From assembly GCA_022495995.1 (NCBI GenBank), contig JAFEMH010000732.1, positions 372,001 to 436,000 of the forward strand: DNA of 64,000 bases, read 5' to 3'. The notes beneath the pieces are model-generated. The model was not told the origin of the DNA. It did not search any database and saw nothing but the letters and a program-made list of their open reading frames with translations. This document shows, in pieces, positions 34,310 through 45,941 of the stretch (within the stretch, counting starts at the first letter, position 1; every line of letters begins with the position of its first letter). The DNA comes from Adenophora triphylla var. japonica. Taxonomy: Eukaryota > Streptophyta > Magnoliopsida > Asterales > Campanulaceae. The position numbers and the translations under genes are program-made.

Positions 34310-34965
34310 CAGTTCCTGTTTAACAAACTGCCAGTGTGATAAAGTGTCAGTGCATATGTAACAAAGTGCCAGCGAAAAAAGTGCCAGTACCAGTTTAACA
34401 AAGTGCCAGTGTAAACTGGTACTGGCACTTTGTTAAACTGAAACTGACACTTTTTACACGGGCACTTTTAAATACATAAACTGGCACTCTTCACACTGGC
34501 ACTCTGTTACACTAACACTGGCACTTTGTTACACTAATATTTTTGCTGGCTCTCAAAAATACAAGCACTGGCATTCAAAAATACATGGACTGGCATTTGA
34601 AAACACATTTACTGGCACTCAAAAATGCATATACTGGCACTCAAAAACACTGATAATTATTTTTGCTGATATTCAAAAAAACATGAACTGGCATTCAAAA
34701 AAACATGGACTGGCATTCAAAATTACAAGAACTGGCATTCAAAAATACATTGACACTCAGTTACACACTTACTGGCACTCTATTATACACTAACGGGCAC
34801 TTGATTATACACCAACGGGCACTTGATTATACACTAACGGGCACTTGATTATACACTAACGGGCACTCAATTTTTCACCAACGGGCACTTGATTATACAC
34901 TAACGGGCACTCTATTATACACTAACGGGCACTTGATTAATCACCGACTGGCACTTGATTAATCG
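34310..34965. repeat. ACTGGCACT minisatellite with orientation switch
   Basis: About 25 copies of TGGCACT/TGGCATT-type words. The first few read AGTGCCAGT, then an 18-bp inverted repeat (34380-34397 and 34412-34429) switches orientation to ACTGGCACT. From about 34773 the spacing becomes regular at 22 bp (CGGGCACTTGATTATACACTAA). Confidence 0.85.
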
Positions 34966-35263
34966 TTAACAAAATCAAATTCCCGGCAATCCAATTTCTA
35001 CCCAAACTGGAATTCAAAATCAAACGGCCAAGCCCATCAAATTTGCAGGAGTCGAAAAATCTGCAGCAGCAAGAACGACTCAGCTGCAAATTGTCTCCAA
35101 TATCGAGACCCTTTTTTTCAAAATTCAGCACGATTTCTTTGCTGCTGAGAAAAAAGAAGGAAAAGAGACGTAACTGAGAAAATGGGGATTTCCATGATTT
35201 CACAAAGGGAAGAATAGGAAGAAAGAGAGTTTTAGAGAGAGAAAGTTGGGTTAGAGTCGCCAT
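34937..35263 (-). other. Gene-like segment inside the TIR element, possibly captured
   Basis: A minus-strand frame of 108 codons begins MATLTQLSLSKTLFLP, a Ser/Leu-rich start that resembles a plastid transit peptide. The local composition is less AT-rich than its surroundings. No domain is recognised and the end runs into the minisatellite. It may be captured host exon sequence or chance. Confidence 0.2.
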
Positions 35264-35500
35264 TGAATCTGGAGTGGTTATGGCTGGATTGGGATGGAAT
35301 TGGGTGATGGTGAAGGAGGCCGCAGTCGACCAAAATTGTCTTCTCCGTGAGTTTTTCAGATTGAAATAGCGTATAGATAGAGAGAGGAGAGAGAGAAGGA
35401 GTTAACGGATAGAGAGAGAAAGGGTGGGCATCCGTTCGTTGTCTGTCTTCGGGAAAACACTTTTTTTCATAAGCTTAGAAAAAATGCGTTTTTTATAAGT

Positions 35501-36494
35501 TTTTGGCTAATAAAAAACTAATTTTTTTTTTTAAAGTGTCATTTAAGAATGTCAGTGTTAATATCTATAAACTGAAAGTGTTAATGTTATCACTTTTGAT
35601 TTCTTTACAATATTTTCTCTTACTTCAATTTTCTTACATAAATTTCAAATTAACATCAAAACATATCATTTTGTACTCAAAAATATATCCATTGAAACTA
35701 AACATTCACAAAACATATGTACTGGTATTTAATAATATACGCACCAACATTATTTTATACATGTACTGATTTTGTTTTATATATAATCTGACACTTAATA
35801 ACACATACACTAGCATTCAAAAAATACATGCATTGAAATTCACAAAAAAACATGTTTGATGCAAAAAAAAGAAATGCATTATCGACATTTATAAATACAT
35901 GATAGGGGTACTAAATAACACAAAAAATGATACTTATAGAAACATTTTAACGCTAACACCCATTGCAAAATTATACAATTTAACCAAGATGGTGTTTAAT
36001 TAATTAACATAACTGATGTGTTTTACCTTTTTTTTCTCTTACGTACACTTTCTTTTTTAGCTGTTGCTACAACTTTTAAGATAATGAGTTTTTGTCTTGT
36101 AGACAATAAGATATCATTATATTAATTGCATCATATTGTGAACGTAAACCAAGTATTTTTATATGAAAAAAAAAGCATAGTACGGAGTAAAATTAAATAA
36201 TAAAATAAAAATGGTCAAATGGCTTCGGCTCTCATTCACTCAACCCCTCAACTCAAGACGGGACAGGTTTGAACTGGTACGTGAGCATTGGGCCGGATTG
36301 AGGATTGATCGACACCTGAAGAACGTTCGACCAACGGGCCGGCTTTTCCAAAGAATTACTGTTTCTTATTTTGGACTCGAATGTTTAACACGGGTGAATG
36401 GACGGTCCATTTGATGCTTTAATTAGCGACGCTCACTTGAGACAAATGTGATTGATAACATATGAGTGATTAATTGCAGAAAAACCAATAATTA
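35501..36494. other. AT-rich DNA with decayed array motifs
   Basis: Contains scattered remnants of the ACTGGCATT array (for example CTGACACTTAATAACACATA near 35790) and low-complexity AT tracts. A GC-richer patch at 36210-36410 has an open frame without a recognised domain. Confidence 0.35.
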
Positions 36495-36840
36495 TATCTC
36501 CTCCGTTTCAAAATGATTTTTTTTTTTTTTAACGTGAGTACTTTTTTTTGTCATTAATGTAAAATTATTTTGAGCAATAATTTTAGTATGATTTAATTAT
36601 CCGAATGACAATCTAAAAATAAAAATTGTTAATAAATTAGTGGTTAATGATGTATTACGATCTCAATATAGTCAGGCGCTAAAAAGTAAGAAATTTGTGT
36701 ACTATTTCCGCTGTCTCCTAATAAATATGTAAATATGTAATAAATTTTTCATTATACAAGTAATATGTAAATAAGTAAAAGACTTTCCTTCAAAATGATG
36801 ATAAGTCAAAATCGATATTTATGTTTGATGAGATGGAGTA
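36495..36840. mobile_element. Degenerate Stowaway-like MITE
   Basis: TATCTCCTCCGTTTCAAAATG at the left and GATGAGATGGAGTA at the right are imperfect inverted ends. The inside includes TTTGAGCAATAATTTTAG, also present in the MITE at 6021. Confidence 0.5.
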
Positions 36841-36851
36841 TTTAATTGTCC

Positions 36852-37032
36852 AGATCAAAGAATTTTAGTTATAGTGGTATCCGATATTAAATTTCATGTT
36901 GTAGGTAGAGAATTCGAATCCTATGACATGTGCTAGCATATTTATATGTCAATTGATGTAATATAAGTGACATTTTATCTATCATTAATAAAATAAAAGA
37001 TCCAATTATTTAAAAAAAAAAAAAAAAAAAAC
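36852..37032 (+). mobile_element. tRNA-derived SINE with poly(A) tail and target duplication
   Basis: Box A-like TTAGTTATAGTGG is followed by box B-like GAATTCGAATCC, then a run of about 18 A at the 3' end. The flanks TTAATTGTCC (36842-36851) and TTAATAGTCC (37033-37042) match at 9 of 10 bases, as LINE-mobilised insertions give. Confidence 0.75.
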
Positions 37033-37263
37033 TTAATAGTCCGGAAAGCTACTAATTAACACAAACATCATCCATGAACTTTTAAACGAATACGTGGTAA
37101 ATCCAGCTGACCTAGTTGCTTAAAACTTCATCTAATCAGTGATCATCTATCAACACATTTCCTTGAACTATTGGAAGAAACAAACATGTCAAACAATTAC
37201 AAGTAACTACATAAATCTAAATTCAAATTTCACAAATAAAAAAAAGTGTAAGAAATCATAAAC

Positions 37264-39922
37264 TTAAGCTGCAGATTTATACCTGCAGAGAACCTTACAC
37301 TTAAGAACTTTATCTTGCACATAAAACCCAGGCATCACCATAACCTTAACCTTATTTGGAACCTGCAATCTTTGCCTATCAACAAGCACATCCTCCATAT
37401 AATGAGAATCAAAGCTTCTATTCTCTTCAACTCTCACAATACCCAGAGCCGGATTGAACGAAAACGCAAGCAAATGTAGCAGCCAAATACATTTCGCAGC
37501 ACCAAAAAACGCTTGAAGAAGTTGCTCAGGCCAAGGCCTTGTCCAATTCAAAGTCGTAATAATCCCACTCATTTTCTGATCACAAAACTTACTAAATTCC
37601 TCGCTATAATACTTTGTCCCTTTTCTCAATACTTCATTCCAGCTCAAATTCCTCAAAGCACAAAATGACGAGAACTTCCCTTGGCGATCTTCTTGAGGGT
37701 CTAAAACCTTTGGCGAACCGTTCTTTTGAAACACACAGTTCTCAAAGTCTTGGTGAAGGGCTTGGTTTATTATGGCTTCTATATGGTACAAAACTGCCTT
37801 TGAATACTTCGAATTTAAGGATAATTTGTACGGTACAAGAAGCGCGTTTAGATTATGCATAAGGGTATTATCGGTAGCCTCAATTTGTGCAGTAAGAGTT
37901 TTGCATAAATGTTTTACGGATAATCTTGCTTCCGATACAATCTGCACAAACCCCTCCACCATTTCTTTGTCACCAACCGGCATCTTTGGAAAACCATCAA
38001 AAGTACTGTGTGAATAATCCTTTGATTGCACTGATTGTCTAAGAGATTTCTTAAGTTCTTCACAGTAAGTTTCAAGATACTTGAGCTTTTCTTTTAGCTC
38101 CCCTACTGAGGATTTCATCTCGGAAACTTCCATCAAGGCAGCATCTCTTCTCTCATGAGCCTCCATGAGCTCTTTCTTTAAAGCCTCTATCGAAATCATC
38201 CCCAAATCTCTGTAAATCTGTGAAACATTCTCTGATTCTGTTCGGTTGGGCGAACTAAATATTTCATTCTTGTGCTTCTTTTTTAACCGTGGAAACAACC
38301 AAGAAAAACTTAACCCTCCTCGGGATTTGGGCTGTGGATGAAGAGAAGAGTGGGAATCCGTCATTGGGACAACTAAGTTAGAATATTTTCGATTCTTGGA
38401 AGCAATGTTGTCAGTATGATCAGTACTACTAAGAGTGGCCGGCTTGCATTTGTTGCAAGAAGTATCAATCGATCTGAAGTCACCAAGACTGTTTCTTCTT
38501 GATCTGGTGTAATCAGGTCCAGGGGATGCTCGATGGTGATTAACGTTTTTGGCAGAAGAAGCTGTGACCGATCTTTGATCATCGGATGGACATGCATGTG
38601 GTACTAAGTTTATCAACTCGGAAGGTAAAAACTTTCTTGATGAAGTGTTTGATGCTATGTAATCAGATTGGAGGGTGATTTCGCCATTTCCTCCTCTATT
38701 TAAGCCATAATCATCCCAAACTCCTGAAGGATTCAGGTTCTGTGATCTGTATTGTTGATACCCTGTTGGCACATCTTCATAACTCTGTCCAAATTACCAA
38801 TTATCATTAGATTTAGCTAAACGAAATCACGCAAGTTGCATTCGGAACTTTAGAACTCAAGACCTCTGATGAAACTAAAACAAATTTACGTGCTTAAGGT
38901 ATAAAGAGCTTTTTAAGCTTCCTTAACTTTCAGTTTTAGAATGATATATATAGAAAAACTAGAATAGATATAGATATGACAGAAATATGAAGAATCTACT
39001 TTCTGGGCATAGAAGCTTTTGCTGCATAAAGAAAGAACTTTATCCTTCCTTTAAAAGCAATCTCTGTTTAATGTCTGAAGGGAAATAATAAAGTTACAAA
39101 ATTTTGGTTTAGTGTCAAAATTTTGTTGGTGCGTTTAATTGGTTGAGTGTGACGGATTCATAATCGACTCATCCAATAAAATATCGCCGCCTCATTCATT
39201 TTGTATCTGTTTTTTTTAAACTTCTTTTGTACCGATTGCCCATGTCTGATTTCTTTTTCTTTTCAAAATTCTAATGAAGCACACATATCAATGCAAAAAG
39301 TCCTACGAAAGTTCTTGGAAAGTTGAAATAAAACATGAAAAGTGGAAAGAACAGATGATGGATAAGAAAATTTGAATCTGAGTGTAATTAATCCTACTCA
39401 ATAATCATGATTGCTTGTAATTCAATACAAGTATATAAAAATTTATGAGTTTTATTTCTTCACCAGAAATAAATAAAACATAGGCTAAAACACAATCATA
39501 CAGTAGAATTGTTTGTCCAGCAAACTCCATTAGACAAGTAATCTTTTATTGCAATTGGTAAATTATTTTGGGACGGAGAAATTAATAAACATGAACAAAG
39601 AATAAAAACAAATGATAGTTGAAATTAAAAGAGAATTACTTACAGGAGTAAAAACAGGGTAATCATGAGCAGAAACATGAGAAGAATGATGAATTGAAAC
39701 AGGGGAGGCAGAGGGGAATCTAAGATTGGATGCAGCAGGGCTATTGTTACCCCCTTGAACTAGAGCAGCATGAAGAGCTCTGAGCTCCACAGCTTTGGCA
39801 ATGGCTGCTTGTATTTCTTGCTTATTGACTTCGTTGTTGCTGTTATTGGCGGCTGATTTGATATGGGTTTGATAGATTTGCGGCGAAGATGCGGTGGTGG
39901 GGGTGGTGGAGGAGGAAGCCAT
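37264..39922 (-). CDS. IRKI: IRK-interacting protein (IRKI), GIL1/DUF641 family
   Basis: Two exons, 39644-39922 (93 codons) and 37264-38784 (506 codons plus stop), joined by a GT-AG intron of 859 bp, give 599 aa. The N-terminus has the conserved KQEIQAAIAKAVELRALHAA (34-53). The middle is a Ser-rich linker, then a basic LFPRLKKKHK motif. A DUF641/GIL1-type coiled coil follows (about 289-345: MISIEALKKELMEAHERRD, LKEKLKYLETYCEELKKSL). The C-terminal half carries the conserved FVQIVSEARLSVKHLCK, NWTRPWPEQLLQAFF and the terminal PGFYVQDKVLKCKVLC. Known relatives are IRKI, which binds the receptor kinase IRK, and GIL1, which acts in light-modulated gravitropism; the exact role here is inferred. 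Both exons are intact. The gene stands alone among transposons. Confidence 0.9.
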
Positions 39923-40110
39923 TGTAGAAACAAGGTTGGAGATAGATTTTTAGATGAAGTTGTGGGAGTGTGTTAAAGAGGGAAAAGAACAAAGAGGATG
40001 GAATTTGTTGGTATCCAATGAATGGATTTGGTTTGCAGGGAAGGAGATGATTAAATTTATCATATCAAAGTGAGTAGATTTTGGAATAACTGTACCAATT
40101 ATGTGTGCCT

Positions 40111-40114
<4 letters not shown>

Positions 40115-40143
<29 letters not shown>

Positions 40144-40180
40144 GAGAGAGGAGAGAGGAGAGAGGAGAGAGGAGAGAGGT
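40115..40180. repeat. (GT)n and (GA)n microsatellites upstream of IRKI
   Basis: A GT run of about 10 units is followed by repeats of GAGAGAG and GAGAGGA, about 200-250 bp upstream of the IRKI ATG, so in its 5' UTR or core promoter. On the sense strand it reads CT-rich then CA-rich, a common feature of plant 5' leaders. Confidence 0.8.
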
Positions 40181-40459
40181 ATTTGGCATTGTTCTGAATG
40201 GAATTACTCAAAAAGAGCCGCATGTGAAGGAGGGAGCCAAGAGTGTGAGGTCTGGGAGAAATGACTATAATGCCCATGATGGTATATGGATAAAGAGGTA
40301 ACCCTATTAGGCATGACTGGTGTATAGATAGCAAAACAATTGGTTGATCTTGGTTAAAACCTAAGTAATAAAATTATGTGCTTTTTATTGATATTAATAG
40401 AGAAAATGGTGCTTCATGGAAGTACATTTTATATCTAATCTTCTATTTTCAATAAAAAA

Positions 40460-41045
40460 AATGGCAAATTGTAATTTGGTTATCTATATTGTGTCACTTT
40501 TGCAATTTGATTCTCATCATTGAAAAAGTTGCAATTTGATTCCTAACATTGACATTTTGTTGCTAATTGGTGTAAAAATTAACGTAATGTTAATTTTTTG
40601 ACAAAATCCAAGTCATTCGCCATGCACTTGAATTTTTTAGAGTCATAATGGTCATTTCATATTCATTTCAACTCCAACACCATCGGCGACTACCACTATT
40701 AGCATCATAGTCACTACCACTCACTAATTTAAGTGTTTTTTAATTAATTTATATTTTCGGATCGTTTTTTTTTTCATTAACCAAGTGTTATAAAGCTACA
40801 TCATTTTGATGTTAAAGAGTAATTTATTCCTTCCCCCCCCCCGGTGAAATGATTAGCATGCCCTTAAAAAGTTATTTACATGACACATGACTTTAATTTC
40901 GTCAAAAAATTAACAATTTGTTAGTTTTTAAACCAATTTGCAACAAAACGTCAATGTTAGAAATCGACTTAAAACTTTTTCAATATTGAAAATCAAATTG
41001 CAAAACTAATATAGATATATGTAACCAAATTGCAATTTGCCCATA
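40460..41045. mobile_element. Long-TIR non-autonomous element (MULE-MITE type)
   Basis: The left arm (from ATGGCAAATTGTAATTTGG) aligns over about 150 bp with the complement of the right arm (from ATGGGCAAATTGCAATTTGG). Shared blocks include TTTTGCAATTTGATT, TTGAAAAAGTT, CTAACATTGAC and TTAATTTTTTGAC. Arms this long relative to a 585-bp element are typical of Mutator-derived MITEs. The A-rich flanks hide the duplication. Confidence 0.75.
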
Positions 41046-41226
41046 AAAAAAAAAAAAGAAAAAAAAAAAAAAGAAAAAAAAGGCAAGCATGGACTCATGA
41101 AAGGGTAATTTCGTCCATTATTCTTGACTCTTTAGCTGCATATAAGCCAAAACAGAAAAAGTGGGTCGAATCGAAGGAACAGAGTTGGATCTCACAATCT
41201 CTTCCTTCCTTCCTAGACATTCCGCT

Positions 41227-41276
<50 letters not shown>

Positions 41277-41335
41277 ACACACACACACACACTCACTCAA
41301 TATTTCTCTCTCTCTCTCCCTTGTTGATTAGGCAA
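41046..41335. repeat. A-rich tract and (CT)n/(CA)n microsatellites
   Basis: An A-rich run (41046-41082) and a CT run (about 41231-41272) leading into a CA run (about 41276-41292). Open frames through them are low-complexity artefacts. Confidence 0.8.
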
Positions 41336-41762
41336 TTCTATTAAAATATTTTTCTTCCTTTAAAATTTTGTATTTTACAATTTGTAGCTACATAATTGAT
41401 CCGATTTTTATTAGAATTAAAAAAAATAAGATCAAATCAATTTTCCGATTATTCATAGATTTAGGATTGGGATCAAACCAATACACTATAGAACTGGTTC
41501 CATTAGTCTGATTCCAATGCTCTGATCAAATTCTGTCGATTATACAAATTATAGTCTACAATATTATTTTACAAAAATAAAACATATGATAAGTAAAATA
41601 TTTTCATTAGTTTTGTCAATTAAAAAAAATAAACTAAACAAAGTGGTTACAAATATTCAATGTTTAAAACACCACATATAACATTAAACATTAACTAATT
41701 ATCCACCTTCAAACTTAATCATAACATAGTTTCACCTATAGACTTAAGATGATAAAAATATA

Positions 41763-42052
41763 TACTCCCTCCGCCCCAGCGAAAAATGCACAAAATGGAG
41801 AGGGCACACAAAATAAGAAATGAGATGTAGGAAAGAGAAAAAGTTTAAATGTTGTGAGTATGAAAAATTAAATAGGAGAGAGAATGAGTGGGAGGTGATG
41901 TAAGAAAGAGAATGTTGTGAGTGTAAAAGTAAAGTAGGAGAGAGAATGAGTGGAGAGAATAGTAATTTAAGGTTTCCTTTTTGGGAAAGTGCCTTTTTAA
42001 ATGGACGCCCAAAAAGAAAATTTGTGGCTTTTGAGTTGGGACGGAGGGAGTA
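41763..42052. mobile_element. Stowaway-type MITE, left member of a pair
   Basis: TA-CTCCCTCCGCCCCAGCG at the left and GTTGGGACGGAGGGAG-TA at the right. It is separated from the next MITE only by a TA microsatellite. Confidence 0.85.
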
Positions 42053-42058
42053 TATATT

Positions 42059-42118
<60 letters not shown>
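42053..42118. repeat. (TA)n microsatellite between two MITEs
   Basis: About 65 bp of almost pure TA bounded by the TA target sites of the MITEs on each side. Confidence 0.95.
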
Positions 42119-42119
<1 letters not shown>

Positions 42120-42429
42120 TCCCTCCGTCTCGCCTGATACTTCATCATTTTGGTGAAGCACGTAAATTAAGAAAAGTGATGAGTGGGAGAATGGTTGTGA
42201 GAGTGAAGAAGTGAGTCGATATGACAAGTGGGGCCCACAATTTAAATATGTGAGGGGGAAAAGTTAGTGGATATGATAAGTGAACCTCACAATTTAAGTA
42301 TGTGAGAGGAAAAAATGAGTGAGATTGACAAATGAGGCCCACATTTATTACCATTTTAGGAAATGTGAAGCTCCTACCGGAACACTCATTTGGATAAAAG
42401 GAGAAGCTTCGAACGGGACGGAAGGAGTA
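42117..42429. mobile_element. Stowaway-type MITE, right member of a pair
   Basis: TA-CTCCCTCCGTCTCGCCTG at the left and CGAACGGGACGGAAGGAG-TA at the right. The inside differs from its neighbour and has TGAGGCCCAC / TGAACCTCAC repeats spaced about 60 bp. Confidence 0.8.
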
Positions 42430-43474
42430 TATCGATTCGATCCTAAATCTTGTATATTTTTTTTCAAAATTAGGACCGAACCAGATAATTGGTTTCATTG
42501 AAATTTGGAATTAGTACCAAACTAATACTATTATTTCGATATAGTTTTAATCGGTCAGATCCAATTTCACGAATTTTTTGCACAACCCTAAGCCCTAATG
42601 CATATGCCCTTTGACCCATTTTTCAAGGCGAGGACCTATTTTTTCATATGTCTCATCTCAATTAGGATTGCCCAAAATGGAAAAAATTTATATTTTTAAT
42701 ATTCAATGAAACTTACTTGTCACATTAACAACAACAATTTATTTATTAGTTCTCCACTAATACTTTTTTCCTATTTTATTTTTTATACTCGTAACACCTC
42801 ATTCCACTCTTCTCTCTCCTATTTTTCTTAAATATCGTATTAAAAAAAAATAGTTCTCACTTAGATAGGACGGAAGGAATATATCATAAATATAATAGTA
42901 AACAAATAAATTATTTACAAGTAAATGTAAAGTATGAAAATCGACAACAAAAATGTATTAGCTTGACCAAAAGAATATACACTCATCCAAAAACAATACC
43001 GATGTGAGAAATGGATGCTTACGGATGACCAAAACAATAAGCAATCGCTTGTTTTGCTTAACATTATTAGGGCCGGCCTTGAAAACCTTTAACTAACGAA
43101 TAAAAGGGCATGCAATTTTCTTTATTTTTTATTTTTTATTTTTTATTTTTTATTTTTAACAAAAGGGCCTGCAAACCTAATGAGTAAACTTTATGGTGAA
43201 GAAGTTAGTATTATTTCAAAATTCAACCTACTCGCTTGAAAAAATTTGACACCCTAAAAACGAGTAACCAAAGTAATGTTATTTTATACAAGGTAAAAGC
43301 TAGGATTTGAATGACTGTCAAAAAAGGCTTTTCATAATCTGTATTTTTTGCTGTCATCATTTTCACTTTTGACTTAATTTAATGGTGAGTGGGGGCATTT
43401 GGTAATGCACCTAAAACACTACGTGCAGCTAACTACCCATTCTTCCTTAACTAGTGTTTTTTTTTTTAAAAAAA
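42430..43474. other. AT-rich intergenic DNA with a decayed MITE
   Basis: A degenerate Stowaway-like element probably spans about 42610-42895, ending AGATAGGACGGAAGGAATA. A (TATTTTT)n microsatellite lies near 43121-43156. No gene recognised. Confidence 0.4.
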
Positions 43475-43733
43475 TACTCCCTTCACCCCACGTGAATATA
43501 AATCAATTTTTTGGGTGTGAAAATTAAGAAAAAGTGATATAAGAAAGAGAAAAAGTTAAATATTGTGAGTATGAAAAATTAAATATAAGAGAGAATGAGT
43601 GGGAGAAATAGTAAGGAGAGAGAATGTTGTGAGTGTAAAAGTGAAATATTTATTTCCATTTTGAGAAGTTTGCATTTACGTGGGACGGACCAAAATAGAA
43701 ATAAGTTTGCATTCACGTGGGACGGAGGGAGTA
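43475..43733. mobile_element. Stowaway-type MITE, ACGTGAATGCAAAC subfamily (inverted)
   Basis: TA-CTCCCTTCACCCCACGTG at the left and CACGTGGGACGGAGGGAG-TA at the right. The inside contains GAGAATGAGTGGGAG and a second internal CGTGGGACGG, so it is the reverse orientation of the copy at 29168. Confidence 0.85.
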
Positions 43734-44084
43734 TATCAAGAAAATTATTACCATTTTTTGCAATTTTAGATTAATTTATTTATTTTGATAAAATTTATAA
43801 ATTGCTATCTATAATAAATTTTAATTTTTTATTATAATAAATATAAATTAGCCTAAAAACTAAGTATTTCTCAAAATTTATTTATATTCGTAATAACAAC
43901 GACAAAATGGCAACATTATTTCGGGGGAAGGGACTAATCAATTTTATTACCTGCTACTATATTTTGTTTTGGCTTGTACCTAAATAAGATTGTAGCTTAG
44001 AAAAAATATCTATAGGCAACTTTATAATAATACAAGGTATAAGCAAATAGTAAGCATTATATTCAAAATGTTTGACAAGTAAAA

Positions 44085-44359
44085 TACTCCCTTCGTCCCA
44101 CGTGAATACAAACATATTTCTTTTTTGGTCCGTTCCACGTGAATACAAACTGCCCAAAATGGAAATAAATTTATTATTTTATATTCACCCTACCCCACTC
44201 ACTCATTCTCTCTCTTCATTTCCTACCACACAATTTATTCAACCAGCTCCACTCATTCTCTCTCTTCATTTCCTACCACACATTTTCATTATCTTAATAA
44301 TATTTCTTAATTAATGTGCCCGAAAAAATGGTTTGTAATCTCATGGGACGGAGGGAGTA
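44085..44359. mobile_element. Stowaway-type MITE, ACGTGAATGCAAAC subfamily
   Basis: TA-CTCCCTTCGTCCCACGTG at the left and CATGGGACGGAGGGAG-TA at the right. It is closely similar to the copy at 29168, including ATTTTCATTATCTTAATAAT near the right end. Confidence 0.85.
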
Positions 44360-44439
44360 CTATTTTTATTTTGGGATGAGTAAAATATAATTTACATTAT
44401 ACATTATACATAATCAATTTTTAACCATTAAATTAAGTC

Positions 44440-45130
44440 AAATATTTAGGAAAAAACAGCTTTTTTCTAGGAATTTGGAAAAACTATTTTTTTTAAAAGC
44501 GTTGTGATATTTTTGTAATTAATTGAAACTTTTTTAAAAAATGTGCGATGACATTTTCATAATTAACAAGAACTTATTAATACCTCTGACAATATTCTTT
44601 ATAACTAAAACTGACATTTTTAATTTATCACTCCCTCCGTCCCATTTAATGTTTTTAGTTTGTCTTGACACATGGATTAAGAAAAAATAAAAGTTGTGAG
44701 TATGAAAGTAAAGTAGGAGAGAGAAAGTGGATAGCGAGTTTTTGTTGTAACAATGACAAGTGAATCTCATAGACCATTTTAAATAATAAAACAACTAAAA
44801 ACGTTAAACTTTGATAGACTAAAAAGAAAAGTGAGAACCTCAAACTGAGACGGAGGAAGTACTACACATCATGATACTTTTTATTACTAAACATTGTTGC
44901 ACTATTTAACACTAACACTGACACTAAAAAAACACCAACCGGCACACTTAAGACAACACCTGACACTGAAAAGCACTATCACATTTTTTTATAGTGACAG
45001 TTAATTACAAAAGTATTTCTGCGCATTTTAAATAAAGCTTTAATTAATTACAAAAATGTCACTGCACATTTTAAAATTAAAAACTAATTTTTTCTATGTA
45101 TTTAAAAAAAACTAGTTTTTCATAAACTAC
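44440..45130. mobile_element. Relative of the GGCACT-array TIR element, interrupted by a MITE
   Basis: Shares words with 34172-35500: AAAACTAGTTTTTCATAA at the right, repeated TTTTTGTAATTAAT, and an array of ACACTGACACT/ACCGGCACAC units (about 44905-44990). A MITE (44629-44861) splits it. Boundaries are approximate. Confidence 0.45.
44629..44861. mobile_element. Stowaway-type MITE
   Basis: CTCCCTCCGTCCCATTTAA at the left and CAAACTGAGACGGAGGAAG-TA at the right. The left flanking dinucleotide is CA instead of TA, perhaps a later mutation. Confidence 0.8.
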
Positions 45131-45361
45131 TCTTAAATTATAAATTAGTGAAGCCATAAAAATAATTGATGCATTTTTGTCCCGCTAAATACATTAACTT
45201 TTAGAAAAAGATATTCATGGGTACCTACTCCACGTACTAAATTTATCTATTTATCTTTACCATGAATAGAAACAAAACCCAAATAAATCAGATTGATGGT
45301 TTTCTTACAGCTTTCCCAAATTAGTAGATGGTTAAAATGCATTTACGCCTTTATATTTATA

Positions 45362-45652
45362 TACTCCCTCCGTTTCACGTAAATGCGGACCTATTTTCGT
45401 TTTGATCCGTCTCACGTAAATGTGGACTGCCAAAAATGAAAACAAATATTCACTATTCCACCCACTCATTCTCTCTCCTACTTCACTTTTACACTCACAA
45501 TATTCTCTGTCCTAACTATTCCTCCCACTCATTCTCTCTCCTATTTAATTTTTCATACTCACAACATTTAACTTTTTCTCTTTCTTACATCACTTTTCCT
45601 TAATTCCCACACCCAAAAAGTTAGTTCACATTTACGTGGGACGGAGGGAGTA
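45362..45652. mobile_element. Stowaway-type MITE, left member of an abutting pair
   Basis: TA-CTCCCTCCGTTTCACGTA at the left and TACGTGGGACGGAGGGAG-TA at the right. Its right TA is two bases from the next MITE. Confidence 0.85.
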
Positions 45653-45654
45653 TA

Positions 45655-45941
45655 TACTCCCCCCGTCCCACGTGATTGTAAACTAAGTAACTTTTTGGGT
45701 GTGAGAATTAAGGAAAAATGATGTAAGAAAGAGAAAAAGTTAAATATTGTGAGTATGAAAAATTAAATAGAGAGAGAAGAAATGAGTGAGGAATAGTAAA
45801 GAGAAGAATGTTGTAGCCAGAAGTCAAGAGAGAATAGAGAAATGCAGAAAATGAATATTCTTCACATTTTGAGAAATTTGTATTCACGTGGAACGGATCA
45901 AAATAAAAATAAGTTTGCATTCACGTGGGTCGGAGGGAGTA
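45655..45941. mobile_element. Stowaway-type MITE, right member of an abutting pair
   Basis: TA-CTCCCCCCGTCCCACGTG at the left and CACGTGGGTCGGAGGGAG-TA at the right. It lies in the opposite internal orientation to its neighbour, so the pair forms an imperfect large inverted repeat. Confidence 0.85.

Larger units (their letters stand above)
34172..35500. mobile_element. TIR element containing a GGCACT minisatellite
   Basis: The left end GTCTTATAAAAAACTAG and the complement of the right end (ACTTATAAAAAACGCA) form inverted repeats of about 45 bp, both followed by TTTTTTCT and later a GTGTTTTC block. Inside lie a GGCACT/GGCATT array and a 300-bp gene-like segment. Sequences near 44.4-45.1 kb and 61.7-61.97 kb share the same motifs, so this is a dispersed family. 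Superfamily unknown. Confidence 0.55.

Noticed and set aside
34773..34960. Regular 22-bp repeats resembling a CRISPR-like array
   Set aside because: The units are directly contiguous with no unique spacers and the setting is eukaryotic; it is a minisatellite in a TIR element.
36211..36414. 67-codon ORF in a GC-richer patch with a box B-like word (GGTTTGAACTGG)
   Set aside because: Considered as a SINE or gene fragment; no box A at the right distance, no tail and no domain, so not called.
41030..41344. 104-codon ORF starting with poly-Lys
   Set aside because: It runs through an A-rich tract and CT/CA microsatellites, with no domain content.
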